A stretch of 64,000 nucleotides of DNA from KBS-83 sp051025295 (GCA_051025295.1 JBMGJV010000023.1); one strand, 5' to 3'. Shown: positions 34,515-44,818, counted from the first letter of the stretch. The notes: generated from the letters alone by a model not told the origin. Numbers and translations are program-made.

Positions 34515-35433
34515 TCAGTACAAGCCGTTCATGCTCGCAAAAGCGAGCAAACCGTATTCTAGACAGGTCTCAACCCCTAAACTGCGACAGATCGACAATC
34601 CCTCTAGGGCATTGAAGCTAGTCCAATCTCGGATTCGGCAGCGACTACTGGTGCCGCTAAGCTCGCCAGAGTTTCTCTATGGAGCCATCCGTAAGCAGAG
34701 CGTCCGCACCCATGCGGGCGCGCACCTGCGTTCTTTGAACTCGATGATGGTAAAGATGGACATCAAAGCTTACTACCCGAGTCTTACGAATGCTCATATT
34801 TTTCGAGTGTGGTCGAATGTGCTGGGCTGCTCCCCTCGAGTGGCACGCCTGCTCACCCAACTCACAACCTTTGAGCATCGCCTTCCCCAGGGGGCTCCCA
34901 CCAGTCCTGCGCTTGCAAATCTCTTCATCGCTTCTATCTACGGCCCGGTCCTCAACGCCTGCCGCGAGAAAGGTGTCACAGCGACGGTGTGGGTGGATGA
35001 CCTCACCTTCTCCGGTCCACAGGCTAGGGCGATGATGGAGCTCGTAAGACAAACACTTGCTGCCAGCGGGTTGAAGGATTCCCGAGGGAAGCGGAAGATT
35101 CTGAACTCGGTGATGAGCAAGGTTGTGACTGGTGTCCGGATAGGAAGGGGCAGGATACGGGCTTGCAAGTTAAAGGCTAGGGACATACGTGCTGGTATTC
35201 ACCATCTGGCCCAAGGTCATGTAACTGATCGCGGTCTTCGAAAGGATATCGAAAGCCTGCGCGGCAAAATCGCTCACATCAGATCGATCTGCCCCAGGGA
35301 TGCTTTGCCTTTGGAAAGACAGTTGGAAGTCGCTCTGGAATGTTTGCAGGCGCGCTCCATCGAGCATCCCACGCTCGTCCGGAGCCGCCGTCTATTGTCG
35401 GCTGTCCCTGTCTCGTCGGGGCCTCGCATATAG
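34384..35433 (+). CDS. Retron-type reverse transcriptase
   Basis: The 349-residue protein copies part of its cognate RNA into multicopy ssDNA. The N-terminal retron region FRELAFLLGVPLDELRRLA and KLRQIDNPSRALKLVQSRI leads into the fingers. HAGAH at 110-114 stands where retron RTs usually have NAxxH. Motif A is VKMDIKAYYPSL (Asp126) and motif B is LPQGAPTSPALANL (167-180). The catalytic box is VWVDDLTFSG (Asp205, Asp206), with Trp in place of the usual Tyr. VTG at 248-250 is the thumb-proximal retron motif. Starts at 34384 or 34399 both lie inside the XRE gene. A later ATG at 34531 would delete conserved N-terminal sequence. All catalytic aspartates are intact. Confidence 0.9.
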   Translation: MTLQKMIHQRLPLDRAPLKSFRELAFLLGVPLDELRRLASELPNQYKPFMLAKASKPYSRQVSTPKLRQIDNPSRALKLVQSRIRQRLLVPLSSPEFLYGAIRKQSVRTHAGAHLRSLNSMMVKMDIKAYYPSLTNAHIFRVWSNVLGCSPRVARLLTQLTTFEHRLPQGAPTSPALANLFIASIYGPVLNACREKGVTATVWVDDLTFSGPQARAMMELVRQTLAASGLKDSRGKRKILNSVMSKVVTGVRIGRGRIRACKLKARDIRAGIHHLAQGHVTDRGLRKDIESLRGKIAHIRSICPRDALPLERQLEVALECLQARSIEHPTLVRSRRLLSAVPVSSGPRI

Positions 35434-35525
35434 GGCGCCTCTCCGGAAGAGCTCCTCGCCCCTGGTTGGGGCCGCCGCGTTTCCATCGCGCACGAACAGG
35501 GCTGCCAACCCCAGCCCTCCGGCAC

Positions 35526-35531
35526 TAGAAT
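35526..35531 (+). promoter_or_regulatory. -10-like box of glyA (probable leaderless start)
   Basis: TAGAAT is followed by TGCGCT and then the glyA ATG at 35538. The 6-nt spacing puts the predicted transcription start on the initiation codon. No Shine-Dalgarno is visible. Confidence 0.6.
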
Positions 35532-35537
35532 TGCGCT

Positions 35538-36827
35538 ATGCCCAGCCAGACCACGCCCGCTGTCGACCGCACGCTGACCCGCCCGCTTGCCGAAGCCGAT
35601 CCGCTCGTGGCCGCCGTGCTCGCCCAGGAGGTTGCCCGGCAGCACGAGGGACTCGAAATGATCGCGTCCGAGAACTTCGTCAGCCGCGCTGTGCTTGAGG
35701 CCGCCGGGTCCGTCTTCACGAATAAGTACGCAGAGGGCTATCCCGGGAAACGGTACTACGGCGGTTGCGAGTTCGCCGACGTGATCGAGAACCTTGCGCG
35801 CGACCGCGCGAAGCAGATCTTCGGCGCGGAGCACGCGAACGTGCAGCCGCACTCGGGCTCGCAGGCCAACGCCGCCGCCTACATGGCGATCATCCAGCCG
35901 GGCGACACGATCCTGGGGCTCGACCTGGCGCACGGCGGCCACCTGACGCACGGCCACAAGCTCAACTTCTCGGGCAAGCTCTACAAGGTCGCTTCGTACC
36001 AGGTGCGCAAAGATACCGAGGTCATCGACTATGACGAGCTCGCCGACATCGCGCGCCGCGAGCGCCCGAAGCTGCTCATCGGTGGCGGCTCTGCGTATCC
36101 GCGCACCTTTGATTTTGCACGCATGCGCGCTATCGCCGATGAGGTTGGCGCCCTGCTGCTGATCGACATGGCGCACTTCGCCGGCCTGGTGGCGGGCGGC
36201 GCACATCCCTCGCCGGTGCCGCACGCCCATATCGTGACCACCACGACGCACAAGACGCTGCGTGGACCGCGCTCCGGCCTGATCCTCTGCAAGCAGGAGT
36301 TTGCTGCCGCGATCGACAAGTGCGTCTTCCCCGGTCAGCAGGGCGGACCGCTGGTGCACGTAATCGCTGCCAAGGCCGTGGCCTTCGGTGAGGCGCTCGA
36401 ACCCAGCTTCCGCGAGTACGCAGCCCAGATCGTGCGCAATGCCAAGGCGCTCGCTGCCGCGCTCGCCGAGGAGGGCTTCCGCGTCATCTCCGGCGGCACC
36501 GACACGCATGTGCTGCTGATCGATGTGTTCGCGAAGGGCATGCTCGGTTCGGAAGCCGAGAACGCGCTGCACTCCGCAGGCATCACGGCGAACAAGAACG
36601 CGATGCCGTTCGACCAGAACCCGCCGCTGAAGCCCAGCGGCATCCGCCTCGGCACGCCCGCCCTCACCACGCGCGGCATGCGCGAAGCCGAGATGCGCAC
36701 CATCGCGCACTGGATCGCCGAAGCGCTCGACAAGCGCAGTGACGAAGCCGCACTGGCCCGCATCCGCGGCCAGGTCCGCGAGCTGGCGGACAGCTTCCCG
36801 CTCTACGACTGGCTGCGCGAGAATTAG
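35538..36827 (+). CDS. glyA: Serine hydroxymethyltransferase
   Basis: This PLP enzyme interconverts serine and glycine with tetrahydrofolate, feeding one-carbon metabolism. The 429 residues include GLEMIASENFVSRAVLEAAG, NKYAEGYPGKRYYGGCEF, NVQPHSGSQANAAAY and AHFAGLVAGG. The PLP-lysine motif is TTTTHKTLRGPRSG, and GIRLGTPALTTRGM is also present. It marks the return to host-like composition after the retron island, with about 100 bp between the reverse transcriptase stop and this start. Confidence 0.98.
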   Translation: MPSQTTPAVDRTLTRPLAEADPLVAAVLAQEVARQHEGLEMIASENFVSRAVLEAAGSVFTNKYAEGYPGKRYYGGCEFADVIENLARDRAKQIFGAEHANVQPHSGSQANAAAYMAIIQPGDTILGLDLAHGGHLTHGHKLNFSGKLYKVASYQVRKDTEVIDYDELADIARRERPKLLIGGGSAYPRTFDFARMRAIADEVGALLLIDMAHFAGLVAGGAHPSPVPHAHIVTTTTHKTLRGPRSGLILCKQEFAAAIDKCVFPGQQGGPLVHVIAAKAVAFGEALEPSFREYAAQIVRNAKALAAALAEEGFRVISGGTDTHVLLIDVFAKGMLGSEAENALHSAGITANKNAMPFDQNPPLKPSGIRLGTPALTTRGMREAEMRTIAHWIAEALDKRSDEAALARIRGQVRELADSFPLYDWLREN

Positions 36828-36848
36828 GGGGACGCGTCAGCGATCCAG

Positions 36849-37655
36849 TCAGGCGCCCGTCCGGCTACTTCGAATGCGCGCCGCGATCGCTGCCCAGTTC
36901 GCCGAATCGGCCCTGAAGATCGGGTCATTGTGCGCCATCCCAGGAACGATGATCAGCTCGTACGCTCCGCTGCAGGCGGCTGCGAGTTCGTGCGCAAGCT
37001 CCGGCCGGAACAAGCGATCCTTCTCGCCGTGCACAATCGTCACCGGAATCACATTTTCTCTCAGGCGTTCTCGCGATTGCCAGATACCCTCGAAGATGCG
37101 GGCGCTCCACCCCGGAGCACCCGCACATACGGCCGCCTGGCGCAGCGAAGGAAAAGCCGCGCACAGCACGAGGTGGTCCGGTGTTGTGCGGGAAAGAATC
37201 GCGGCAGCCACCCCGCTCCCCAACGAGAAGCCGAGCAGACCGTGGGCGAGTCCGGGTGTCTGCGAGCTGAGCGAGCCGAATGCAGCGATCGCATCGTGCT
37301 CCATTTGCTGAGAGTCTATGCGCCCGGTGCTTCGCCCGTAACCGGAGTAGTCGAATACAAGCGATGCGCACCCCGCTTCAGCAAGCAGTGTTTGCACCTC
37401 AAACCAGTCCTCGACGAGTTCACCGATTCCGTGACAGATGAGCAGCGCACTCGAAGATCTCTGCACGGCAGGTTCGACCAAGCAGGCGTCCAGGTTTCCG
37501 GTACCGCTTGGAATAAAATATCTCCTTCGGCGAGCATTTGCGGCGGGCGGCCGGTGTCGACGTGCCCGGCGGAGCCGACCGTATGCAATCAGAATGGCGC
37601 TGCCCAGAGTGATGCTCCCGCTAAAAGCGAGCTTCTGCAGCAGGTGCGGCCTCAC
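36849..37655 (-). CDS. Membrane-anchored alpha/beta hydrolase
   Basis: The 268-residue protein begins MRPHLLQKLAFSGSITLG with a single N-terminal hydrophobic segment (LAFSGSITLGSAILIAYG). The core has ALLICHGIGELVEDW, the nucleophile elbow GLLGFSLGSGVAAA, the acid in VTIVHGEKDRLF and the histidine in VPGMAHNDP. The GTG at 37655 overlaps the stop of the upstream gene as GTGA, fixing the start and showing coupling. It is the last gene of a PadR-led operon, possibly a lipase or esterase linked to membrane stress. The substrate is unknown. Confidence 0.8.
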   Translation of the reverse strand: MRPHLLQKLAFSGSITLGSAILIAYGRLRRARRHRPPAANARRRRYFIPSGTGNLDACLVEPAVQRSSSALLICHGIGELVEDWFEVQTLLAEAGCASLVFDYSGYGRSTGRIDSQQMEHDAIAAFGSLSSQTPGLAHGLLGFSLGSGVAAAILSRTTPDHLVLCAAFPSLRQAAVCAGAPGWSARIFEGIWQSRERLRENVIPVTIVHGEKDRLFRPELAHELAAACSGAYELIIVPGMAHNDPIFRADSANWAAIAARIRSSRTGA

Positions 37656-38140
37656 AGCCCCAGCAGGAACACCGGTGCCATTGCAACCAGCGCAGCACCG
37701 GCCTGCAAGGCCAGCACGCCAAGCATCGGCCGGGGTGCGCGGCGCACGGCGCCCAGCACAAACGCGAGCAGCAGCGGCGCCTGCCCTGCCATCAGCAACT
37801 GCCACAGGTGCGCCGCCGTGTCTTCATCGCCGCCATGCCGCACGCCAGTTATCGATATCGCGAAGAGAACGACTGCGAGCGCCCCGAGAGACATCGAAAT
37901 CGGCAGAAACGCAGTGGGCTCTCCTAACAGCTTGCGCAGGGAAGTATCGCGATCGCTCACAGCATCCTCCAGTGTTGGAAACAAAGTCTCGCTTAACGCC
38001 GCTCGCATGACATCGGTCACTGCCCTCAGGCCGGAGCCGTTGTCCGCTTCGAGCAGAGCGGCGAACTCCTCGCCGTAACGCTCCCTCCAGCGCCGCGGAT
38101 ACAGCCGCACGAGCCACCGCGCCACGCGGGGGCTGGTCAC
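37652..38140 (-). CDS. Small integral membrane protein with YPRRWRERYGEEF-type N-terminus
   Basis: The 162-residue protein starts with a soluble helix, VRLYPRRWRERYGEEFAALL, a motif common at the N-terminus of acidobacterial and actinobacterial membrane proteins near PadR regulators. Three hydrophobic segments follow: FLPISMSLGALAVVLFAIS, LLMAGQAPLLLAFVLGAV and MLGVLALQAGAALVAMAPVF. It is coupled by GTGA junctions to both the upstream PadR gene and the downstream hydrolase. Function is unknown; an accessory role in envelope or resistance functions is a guess. Confidence 0.75.
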   Translation of the reverse strand: MTSPRVARWLVRLYPRRWRERYGEEFAALLEADNGSGLRAVTDVMRAALSETLFPTLEDAVSDRDTSLRKLLGEPTAFLPISMSLGALAVVLFAISITGVRHGGDEDTAAHLWQLLMAGQAPLLLAFVLGAVRRAPRPMLGVLALQAGAALVAMAPVFLLGL

Positions 38141-38472
38141 TCGGCCACCCGCGCCAGTCCTGCCCGGGAGAACTGCGCCAGCGTGTTCAGTCGCGCTCGT
38201 AGCACCCGCAGACCTTGCGCCGTGATGCGATAGGGCCGACGACGCTCTTCAGGCGGCAGCGGCGCAATCCAGCCCTGTTCCTCCAACCTGGAAATGGCGC
38301 CGTACAGTGTGCCCGGTCCAAGCCGGGTGCCGCACAGCCCGACGATGTCCTCAATCATGGCGTGGCCGTGCTTCTCCCCACCCGCCAGGCTGGCCAGGAC
38401 CAGCAGCGGGGGATCGGAGAACTGCCCTAACCCGTCCTGCCCGCGGACATCTACGTTCCGCGTACTACGCAT
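38137..38472 (-). CDS. PadR family transcriptional regulator
   Basis: The 111-residue winged-helix protein has the PadR core PPLLVLASLAGGEKHGHAMI, GTRLGPGTLYGAISRLEEQG and PPEERRRPYRITAQG. It lacks the long C-terminal dimerisation helix of classical PadR and so resembles the short PadR-s2 class. The ATG at 38472 is chosen because the longer frame runs into rnpB. It heads an operon with the membrane protein and hydrolase, which it probably represses. ACTACGTCATGCGTAGT surrounds the start (38464-38480) as a near-palindrome and could be part of its operator. Confidence 0.85.
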   Translation of the reverse strand: MRSTRNVDVRGQDGLGQFSDPPLLVLASLAGGEKHGHAMIEDIVGLCGTRLGPGTLYGAISRLEEQGWIAPLPPEERRRPYRITAQGLRVLRARLNTLAQFSRAGLARVAE

Positions 38473-38546
38473 GACGTAGTCATCGCACGCCTTGCTGAAC
38501 CGTGCAAGCAGAATCGCGCATACGCCGCAAACCCAGTGCAACCGCG

Positions 38547-38552
38547 TAGAAT
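38547..38552 (+). promoter_or_regulatory. -10 box of rnpB
   Basis: TAGAAT ends about 7 nt before the 5' end of the RNase P RNA helix. Because this RNA has a recognisable 5' boundary, the box acts as an internal reference for -10-to-start spacing in this genome. Confidence 0.55.
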
Positions 38553-38559
38553 TGAATCT

Positions 38560-38997
38560 GCAGGCGGGCTGGACGGCCGCTGCCGGATGCTTGTCATCCG
38601 GGGGAGGAAAGTCCGAACTCCGCAGGGCAGTGTGCCGGATAACGTCCGGGATCGGCGCGTCAAGGCGCCGAGACGGCCAGTGCCACAGAGAAGATACCGC
38701 CACCGCGCGCAAGCACGGGGGTAAGGGTGAAAAGGTGCGGTAAGAGCGCACCGCGCCGGCTGTAAGGTCGGTGGCAGGGTAAACCCCACACGGAGCAAGA
38801 CCAAATAGGGAGGAAGACCGCCGGCCGGCCCAGTGCCGACGGTCGCGTGCCGGCCCGGTGCGCCCACGTGGGCTACTCGTCAGTCACAAGCTGGCGAGGC
38901 GGAAACCTCCGGGTAGGTCGCTGTTGAACGTCGGCAGTAATGCCGCGTCTAGAGGAATGGCCGTCCTCGACAAAATTCGGCTTACAGGCCCGCCTGC
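38560..38997 (+). ncRNA. rnpB: RNase P RNA, bacterial type A
   Basis: This catalytic RNA processes tRNA 5' ends. The closing P1 helix pairs CAGGCGGGCT at the 5' side (from 38561) with AGGCCCGCCTG at the 3' side (38986-38996). Universally conserved blocks are present: GAGGAAAGTCCGAACTCC (about 38611-38628), CACACGGAGCAAGACCAAATAGG (in two parts near 38788-38809), and AGAGGAATGGCCG with ACAAAATTCGGCTTACAG at the 3' side. The length of about 437 nt is in the normal range. It is divergent from the PadR operon. Confidence 0.95.
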
Positions 38998-39062
38998 ATC
39001 GGTTCTGTCGCTTATCTTTACCACCCTATTAAGCCATCCGGGGTACCATCAGCAGCACGCGC

Positions 39063-39087
39063 GAGTCGCCCCTTAAGCTCGCGACTC
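39063..39087 (+). other. Inverted repeat upstream of the GlsB-type gene
   Basis: GAGTCGC (39063-39069) and GCGACTC (39081-39087) flank an 11-nt loop, 31 bp before the ATG. With no T-run it is not a clear rnpB terminator. It may be an operator or leader hairpin. Confidence 0.35.
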
Positions 39088-39117
39088 CACTGCATCGAAA
39101 TGATCTGGAGGCTAAGC

Positions 39118-39378
39118 ATGCTGCACATTATCTGGGAAGCGATCATCGGGCTCATCATTGGCGCGCTCGCAAAGCTGATCATGCCGGGCAAGGATCCGGG
39201 CGGCATCTTCATCACCATGCTGATCGGCATCGCAGGCGCCCTGCTGGCAACCTGGCTCGGCCAGGCGCTGCATCTGTACCAGCCCGGCCAGAGCGCGGGC
39301 TTCATCATGTCGGTCATCGGCGCGCTGATCCTGCTCTTCCTCTACAGGCTGATTAAAGGCAGAACGGCGACCGCCTAG
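39118..39378 (+). CDS. GlsB/YeaQ/YmgE-type stress-response membrane protein
   Basis: The 86-residue protein has three hydrophobic segments: IIWEAIIGLIIGALAKLIMP, GIFITMLIGIAGALLATWLG and GFIMSVIGALILLFLYRLI, with MPGKDPGG between the first two. This is the transglycosylase-associated/GlsB family signature. Start 39118 is set by GGAGG 6 nt upstream; an in-frame ATG at 39100 precedes that site and is rejected. Members are typically induced by envelope or acid stress, but the molecular role is unknown. Confidence 0.88.
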   Translation: MLHIIWEAIIGLIIGALAKLIMPGKDPGGIFITMLIGIAGALLATWLGQALHLYQPGQSAGFIMSVIGALILLFLYRLIKGRTATA

Positions 39379-39524
39379 TTCCGACGCCTCCGTTGCTGGC
39401 ATTGTGAGGCCGTAAGTGCGGCGAATTTCGCCTAGCGCAACCCATTCCGGGATGGCAGGGAATATCTCGCGTCTGGCGGGAACCGCCGCGCTGCTAGACT
39501 CGTTTCACTCTACGAGACCCCTTC

Positions 39525-40751
<1,227 letters not shown>

Positions 40752-40761
40752 GAGGAACACC

Positions 40762-42021
<1,260 letters not shown>

Positions 42022-42070
42022 CGGGCCGCTGTCGAGCCTGTGCGCCGACCCCGCGCCCAGTGCCACACGC

Positions 42071-42076
42071 TACACT
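42071..42076 (+). promoter_or_regulatory. -10-like box of the hpnI-like gene
   Basis: TACACT ends 8 nt before a TTG at 42085. The spacing supports that TTG as the start rather than the GTG at 42040, which lies upstream of the box. Confidence 0.4.
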
Positions 42077-42084
42077 CAGTTTCG

Positions 42085-43326
42085 TTGAGCCTGTCTCCCA
42101 TACTCGCCGCCACTCTCGCCGTCCTGCCCATCGTCGTAGCGGGAGTGACCACCCTGCTGGCGTGGCTGGGTGTCGGCTACTCTCTGCTCGCGTTGTGGAG
42201 CGCGCGCGATTTCCTGCGTAGCCTGCGCCGTGCGCCTTCGCGGTTTGCGCCGGACGTCACGATCCTCAAGCCGCTTAAGGGTGCTGACCACGACATGCTG
42301 GCCGCCTTCGCCAGCCACTGCCGTCAGCAGTATGCGGGTACGTACGAAATTCTCTTCGGCGTGTCGTCGCTCGCGGATCCCGCCGTCGCGGTGATTCGCG
42401 AACTCGAGCGGCAGTTCCCGGAGCAGGCGATCCGCGTCGTCGAATGCCCAGAGGTGCTCGGCCCCAACGGCAAGCTCAGCAACCTGGCGCAGATGCTGCC
42501 CCATGCGCGCTACGCGTATCTGCTGGTGAATGACAGCGACATCGTCGTCTCGCCACAATATCTGGCTACAGTGATGGGCACGTTCTCACCAGGCCCTGCT
42601 CCCGGTCGCGTCGGATCCGCACACGCTCCCCGTCCGGTGGGCCTCGTGACAGTGCCGTATCGCGGACTGGCCCACAGAGAGCGCGGGAAGCACGCCACGG
42701 TCTGGGCTCGCATGGAGGCGCTCGGCATCTCGACCGACTTCATCCCCGGTGTCTTTACAGCGCGGTATCTCGAGAAGGGGATTCACTTCGGCCTTGGCTC
42801 CACGCTGGCTGTGTCGCGCGAGGCGCTCGCTGCGATCGGCGGCTTTGAGGCGTTGGTCGGCACGCTTGCGGATGATTACGAACTCGGCGCGCGCATCGCG
42901 AAGGCCGGCTATGCCGTCGAGCTTGCACCGGAGGTGGTCGAGACCGGCGTGCCCGCGTACGACTTCGCCGGCTTCCTGCGTCATCAGCTGCGCTGGTCCC
43001 GCTCCACGCGCGACTCCCGGCGCTGGGGCTATGCGGGGCTCGTGTTTACCTTCGGCCTGCCCTGGGCGGCGCTTAACGTGATCGCCGCCGGCGCCAGTCT
43101 CGAAAGCATCGCGCTCTTCGTCCTGGCGCTCGTGGTGCGCGTTGCGCTCGCGCTCGCTGTCGGCGTCGGCATCCTGCGCGACGGCCAGGTGCTCCGCGAC
43201 CTCTGGCTGCTTCTGCCACGCGACCTTTGCGCCCTCGCGCTCTGGGCCTGGAGCTACGCCAGCGACATCGTCTACTGGCGCGGCGAACGCTTCCTGCTGC
43301 GCCGCGGCCAGCTCACTCGCGTCTAG
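42085..43326 (+). CDS. hpnI: HpnI-like hopanoid glycosyltransferase (ceramide glucosyltransferase-like, GT21)
   Basis: The ~413-residue membrane glycosyltransferase has an N-terminal helix and a GT2-type domain with VTILKPLKGADHDMLAAF. The first acidic motif is LLVNDSDIVVSPQYL, followed by GTLADDYELGARIAKAGY and the processive-type (Q/R)xxRW motif in LRHQLRWSRSTR. Several C-terminal helices close the protein. This matches HpnI, which in hopanoid pathways adds N-acetylglucosamine to bacteriohopanetetrol. No other hpn genes are in the window, so the hopanoid role rests on sequence alone. The start is uncertain (TTG 42085 versus GTG 42040). Its 3' end overlaps the convergent methyltransferase by 4 nt. 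Confidence 0.75.
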   Translation: MSLSPILAATLAVLPIVVAGVTTLLAWLGVGYSLLALWSARDFLRSLRRAPSRFAPDVTILKPLKGADHDMLAAFASHCRQQYAGTYEILFGVSSLADPAVAVIRELERQFPEQAIRVVECPEVLGPNGKLSNLAQMLPHARYAYLLVNDSDIVVSPQYLATVMGTFSPGPAPGRVGSAHAPRPVGLVTVPYRGLAHRERGKHATVWARMEALGISTDFIPGVFTARYLEKGIHFGLGSTLAVSREALAAIGGFEALVGTLADDYELGARIAKAGYAVELAPEVVETGVPAYDFAGFLRHQLRWSRSTRDSRRWGYAGLVFTFGLPWAALNVIAAGASLESIALFVLALVVRVALALAVGVGILRDGQVLRDLWLLLPRDLCALALWAWSYASDIVYWRGERFLLRRGQLTRV

Positions 43327-44231
43327 CGACGCGTCGCACTGACCATGCAATACACCATCGGGCCCAGCGGCATGCTCACCAGCGGCAGCAGCACCGGTGC
43401 CAGCACATTGTTCCAGCGCGCCCTGGTCATCTTCGCCCGACCAAGCAGCACGTTGCTCAGCAGAAATCGCAAAGTCACCCACGGAACGTGAGCCACAGAG
43501 GGCGCAACACGTAGCTGTGTCTGTTGCACATGCACGTCGCAGAAACCAAGCCGCTCCATCTCTGCCGTAACAGCCTGCAGTTCTCCAAGCGATTCGATGA
43601 CCCAGCACTCGCAAAGCTTGTTGTAAATCCGGTGCTGGGCGCGAAGCATCCTGCCCTGCCCACGTAAGAAGCCATCCACCAGCACTAGTCGTCCTCCTGG
43701 CCGGAGCAGGCGGTGCGCCTCCGCCAGCAGAGCCGCCTTGTTCGCGCTGTGCGCATGGCACGCGCTCTCGAGCGCATAGGCAGCGTCGAACGACTGCGTC
43801 TGCAGCGGGGTCCGCTCGTAGTCCGCCTGGATGACCCGGAGACGATCGGCGTTGCGAGTTGCTTCATTGCGGATTCGCGCCTGCTCCACCTGCCAGGGCA
43901 CGCGGGTGATCCCGGTCATGTGCGCGGCGGGCCGTTCTTCAGCCAGGGTGCGCATCGTCGCGCCCAACCCGCAGCCGAGGTCGACAATGCGGCTCTCGCC
44001 TTCGCGTGGCACCCGCAGATGCGCAAGCACCTGCAGGTTCATCTCTTCCAACATGCGCTCGCGCTGGAAGGGATTCAGTCCCCACCGATAGAACCCGAAA
44101 TGCATGTTGAAGTTCGCGCTCCATGCTGCATAGTCCGGGCCAGCCTCGGAGTAATACTCCTCCAGGCCGACCCGCGCTTCGCCGGAAACCTGGTCCGTCG
44201 CTTCGAGCAGCACTTGTTCGACGGCGCTCAT
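43323..44231 (-). CDS. Class I SAM-dependent methyltransferase
   Basis: The 302-residue protein opens with a helical cap (EEYYSEAGPDYAAWSANFNM, HFGFYRWGLNPFQRERM). The SAM-binding motif I is RIVDLGCGLGATMRTLA, then VIQADYERTPL, ALESACHAHSANKAALL and LLRPGGRLVLVDGFL. The cap resembles tocopherol or sterol-type small-lipid methyltransferases, so a prenyl-lipid, hopanoid or fatty-acid substrate is plausible. The C-terminal LLPLVSMPLGPMVYCMV is hydrophobic. It is translationally coupled (ATGA) to the upstream GbsR/MarR regulator. Confidence 0.82.
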   Translation of the reverse strand: MSAVEQVLLEATDQVSGEARVGLEEYYSEAGPDYAAWSANFNMHFGFYRWGLNPFQRERMLEEMNLQVLAHLRVPREGESRIVDLGCGLGATMRTLAEERPAAHMTGITRVPWQVEQARIRNEATRNADRLRVIQADYERTPLQTQSFDAAYALESACHAHSANKAALLAEAHRLLRPGGRLVLVDGFLRGQGRMLRAQHRIYNKLCECWVIESLGELQAVTAEMERLGFCDVHVQQTQLRVAPSVAHVPWVTLRFLLSNVLLGRAKMTRARWNNVLAPVLLPLVSMPLGPMVYCMVSATRR

Positions 44232-44776
44232 GCCTTCACCGCCCGTTTCCGCGGCCCTGGCAGGAAGCGGGTAATGCCGGCGCCAGCCCGCAGAATGGAG
44301 CGCAGAGTTGCCGGCGGCAGCTTGGTCATCTCGCGATACCAGCCGTACGTCTCTTCGAAAAACTCGGACATCGCGAGGATCCGGGCTCTGGTCACCGCTG
44401 GCGTTCCGCGCTCGCCTCGTGCCTCCGCAGAGCAGCGGCGCAGTACAGCAAGCGTGGGCTCGATCTCACGAGCGACCCGTTGCTCTACCACCGTCAGGAA
44501 GAGCTCCCACACATCGTGCGAGGTGTGGAACAGGTCGCGGCGATCGCCCAGGCGATGCGTGACCTTGATCAGATTCCAGTTCTGCAGCTCGCGCAGGCTG
44601 GTGCTGACATTCGAGCGCGCCACCACAAGAGCTGCCCCGATCTCCTCCGCGGACATCGGCTCCGGCGAGAGAAACAGAAGTGCATGCACCTGGGCGACCG
44701 TCCGGTTCACCCCCCAGCGGGTGCCCATCTCTCCCCAGTGCAGGACGAAGTCGCGAACCGCTCCAGTCATCTCCAT
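44228..44776 (-). CDS. GbsR/MarR family transcriptional regulator
   Basis: The ~182-residue winged-helix protein has FVLHWGEMGTRWGVNRTVAQVHAL-like opening helices (the GbsR signature), the recognition region SAEEIGAALVVARSNVSTSL and REDLF-type wing residues (LGDRRDLFHT). A C-terminal helical domain follows. The ATG at 44776 is chosen because TATGCT lies 6 nt upstream; a TTG at 44791 is possible. The palindrome just upstream is a likely autoregulatory operator. The next gene in the operon is the methyltransferase. Confidence 0.8.
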   Translation of the reverse strand: MEMTGAVRDFVLHWGEMGTRWGVNRTVAQVHALLFLSPEPMSAEEIGAALVVARSNVSTSLRELQNWNLIKVTHRLGDRRDLFHTSHDVWELFLTVVEQRVAREIEPTLAVLRRCSAEARGERGTPAVTRARILAMSEFFEETYGWYREMTKLPPATLRSILRAGAGITRFLPGPRKRAVKA

Positions 44777-44782
44777 GTCGCC

Positions 44783-44788
44783 AGCATA
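44783..44788 (-). promoter_or_regulatory. -10-like box of the gbsR-type gene
   Basis: TATGCT on the minus strand is followed by GGCGAC and then the ATG at 44776. The 20-bp palindrome lies immediately upstream, between this box and any -35, as expected for repression. Confidence 0.45.
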
Positions 44789-44793
44789 CAATC

Positions 44794-44813
44794 ATTTCTG
44801 TAGCGACAGAAAT
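44794..44813. promoter_or_regulatory. Palindromic operator candidate ATTTCTGT-N4-ACAGAAAT
   Basis: Two perfect 8-bp arms (44794-44801 and 44806-44813) flank AGCG in an otherwise GC-rich genome. It sits 6 bp upstream of the regulator's -10-like box and just past the stop codon of the ArnT-like gene. The most likely ligand is the GbsR/MarR protein encoded next door. Confidence 0.65.
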
Positions 44814-44818
44814 AATTG

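Noticed and set aside
35434..35537. Riboswitch or glycine-responsive leader before glyA
   Set aside because: Only two short GC hairpins are visible. The -10-like TAGAAT leaves no room for a leader after the start site.
38492..38867. Several protein-coding frames across the rnpB region
   Set aside because: The region is RNase P RNA with universally conserved blocks; the overlapping frames have no protein features.
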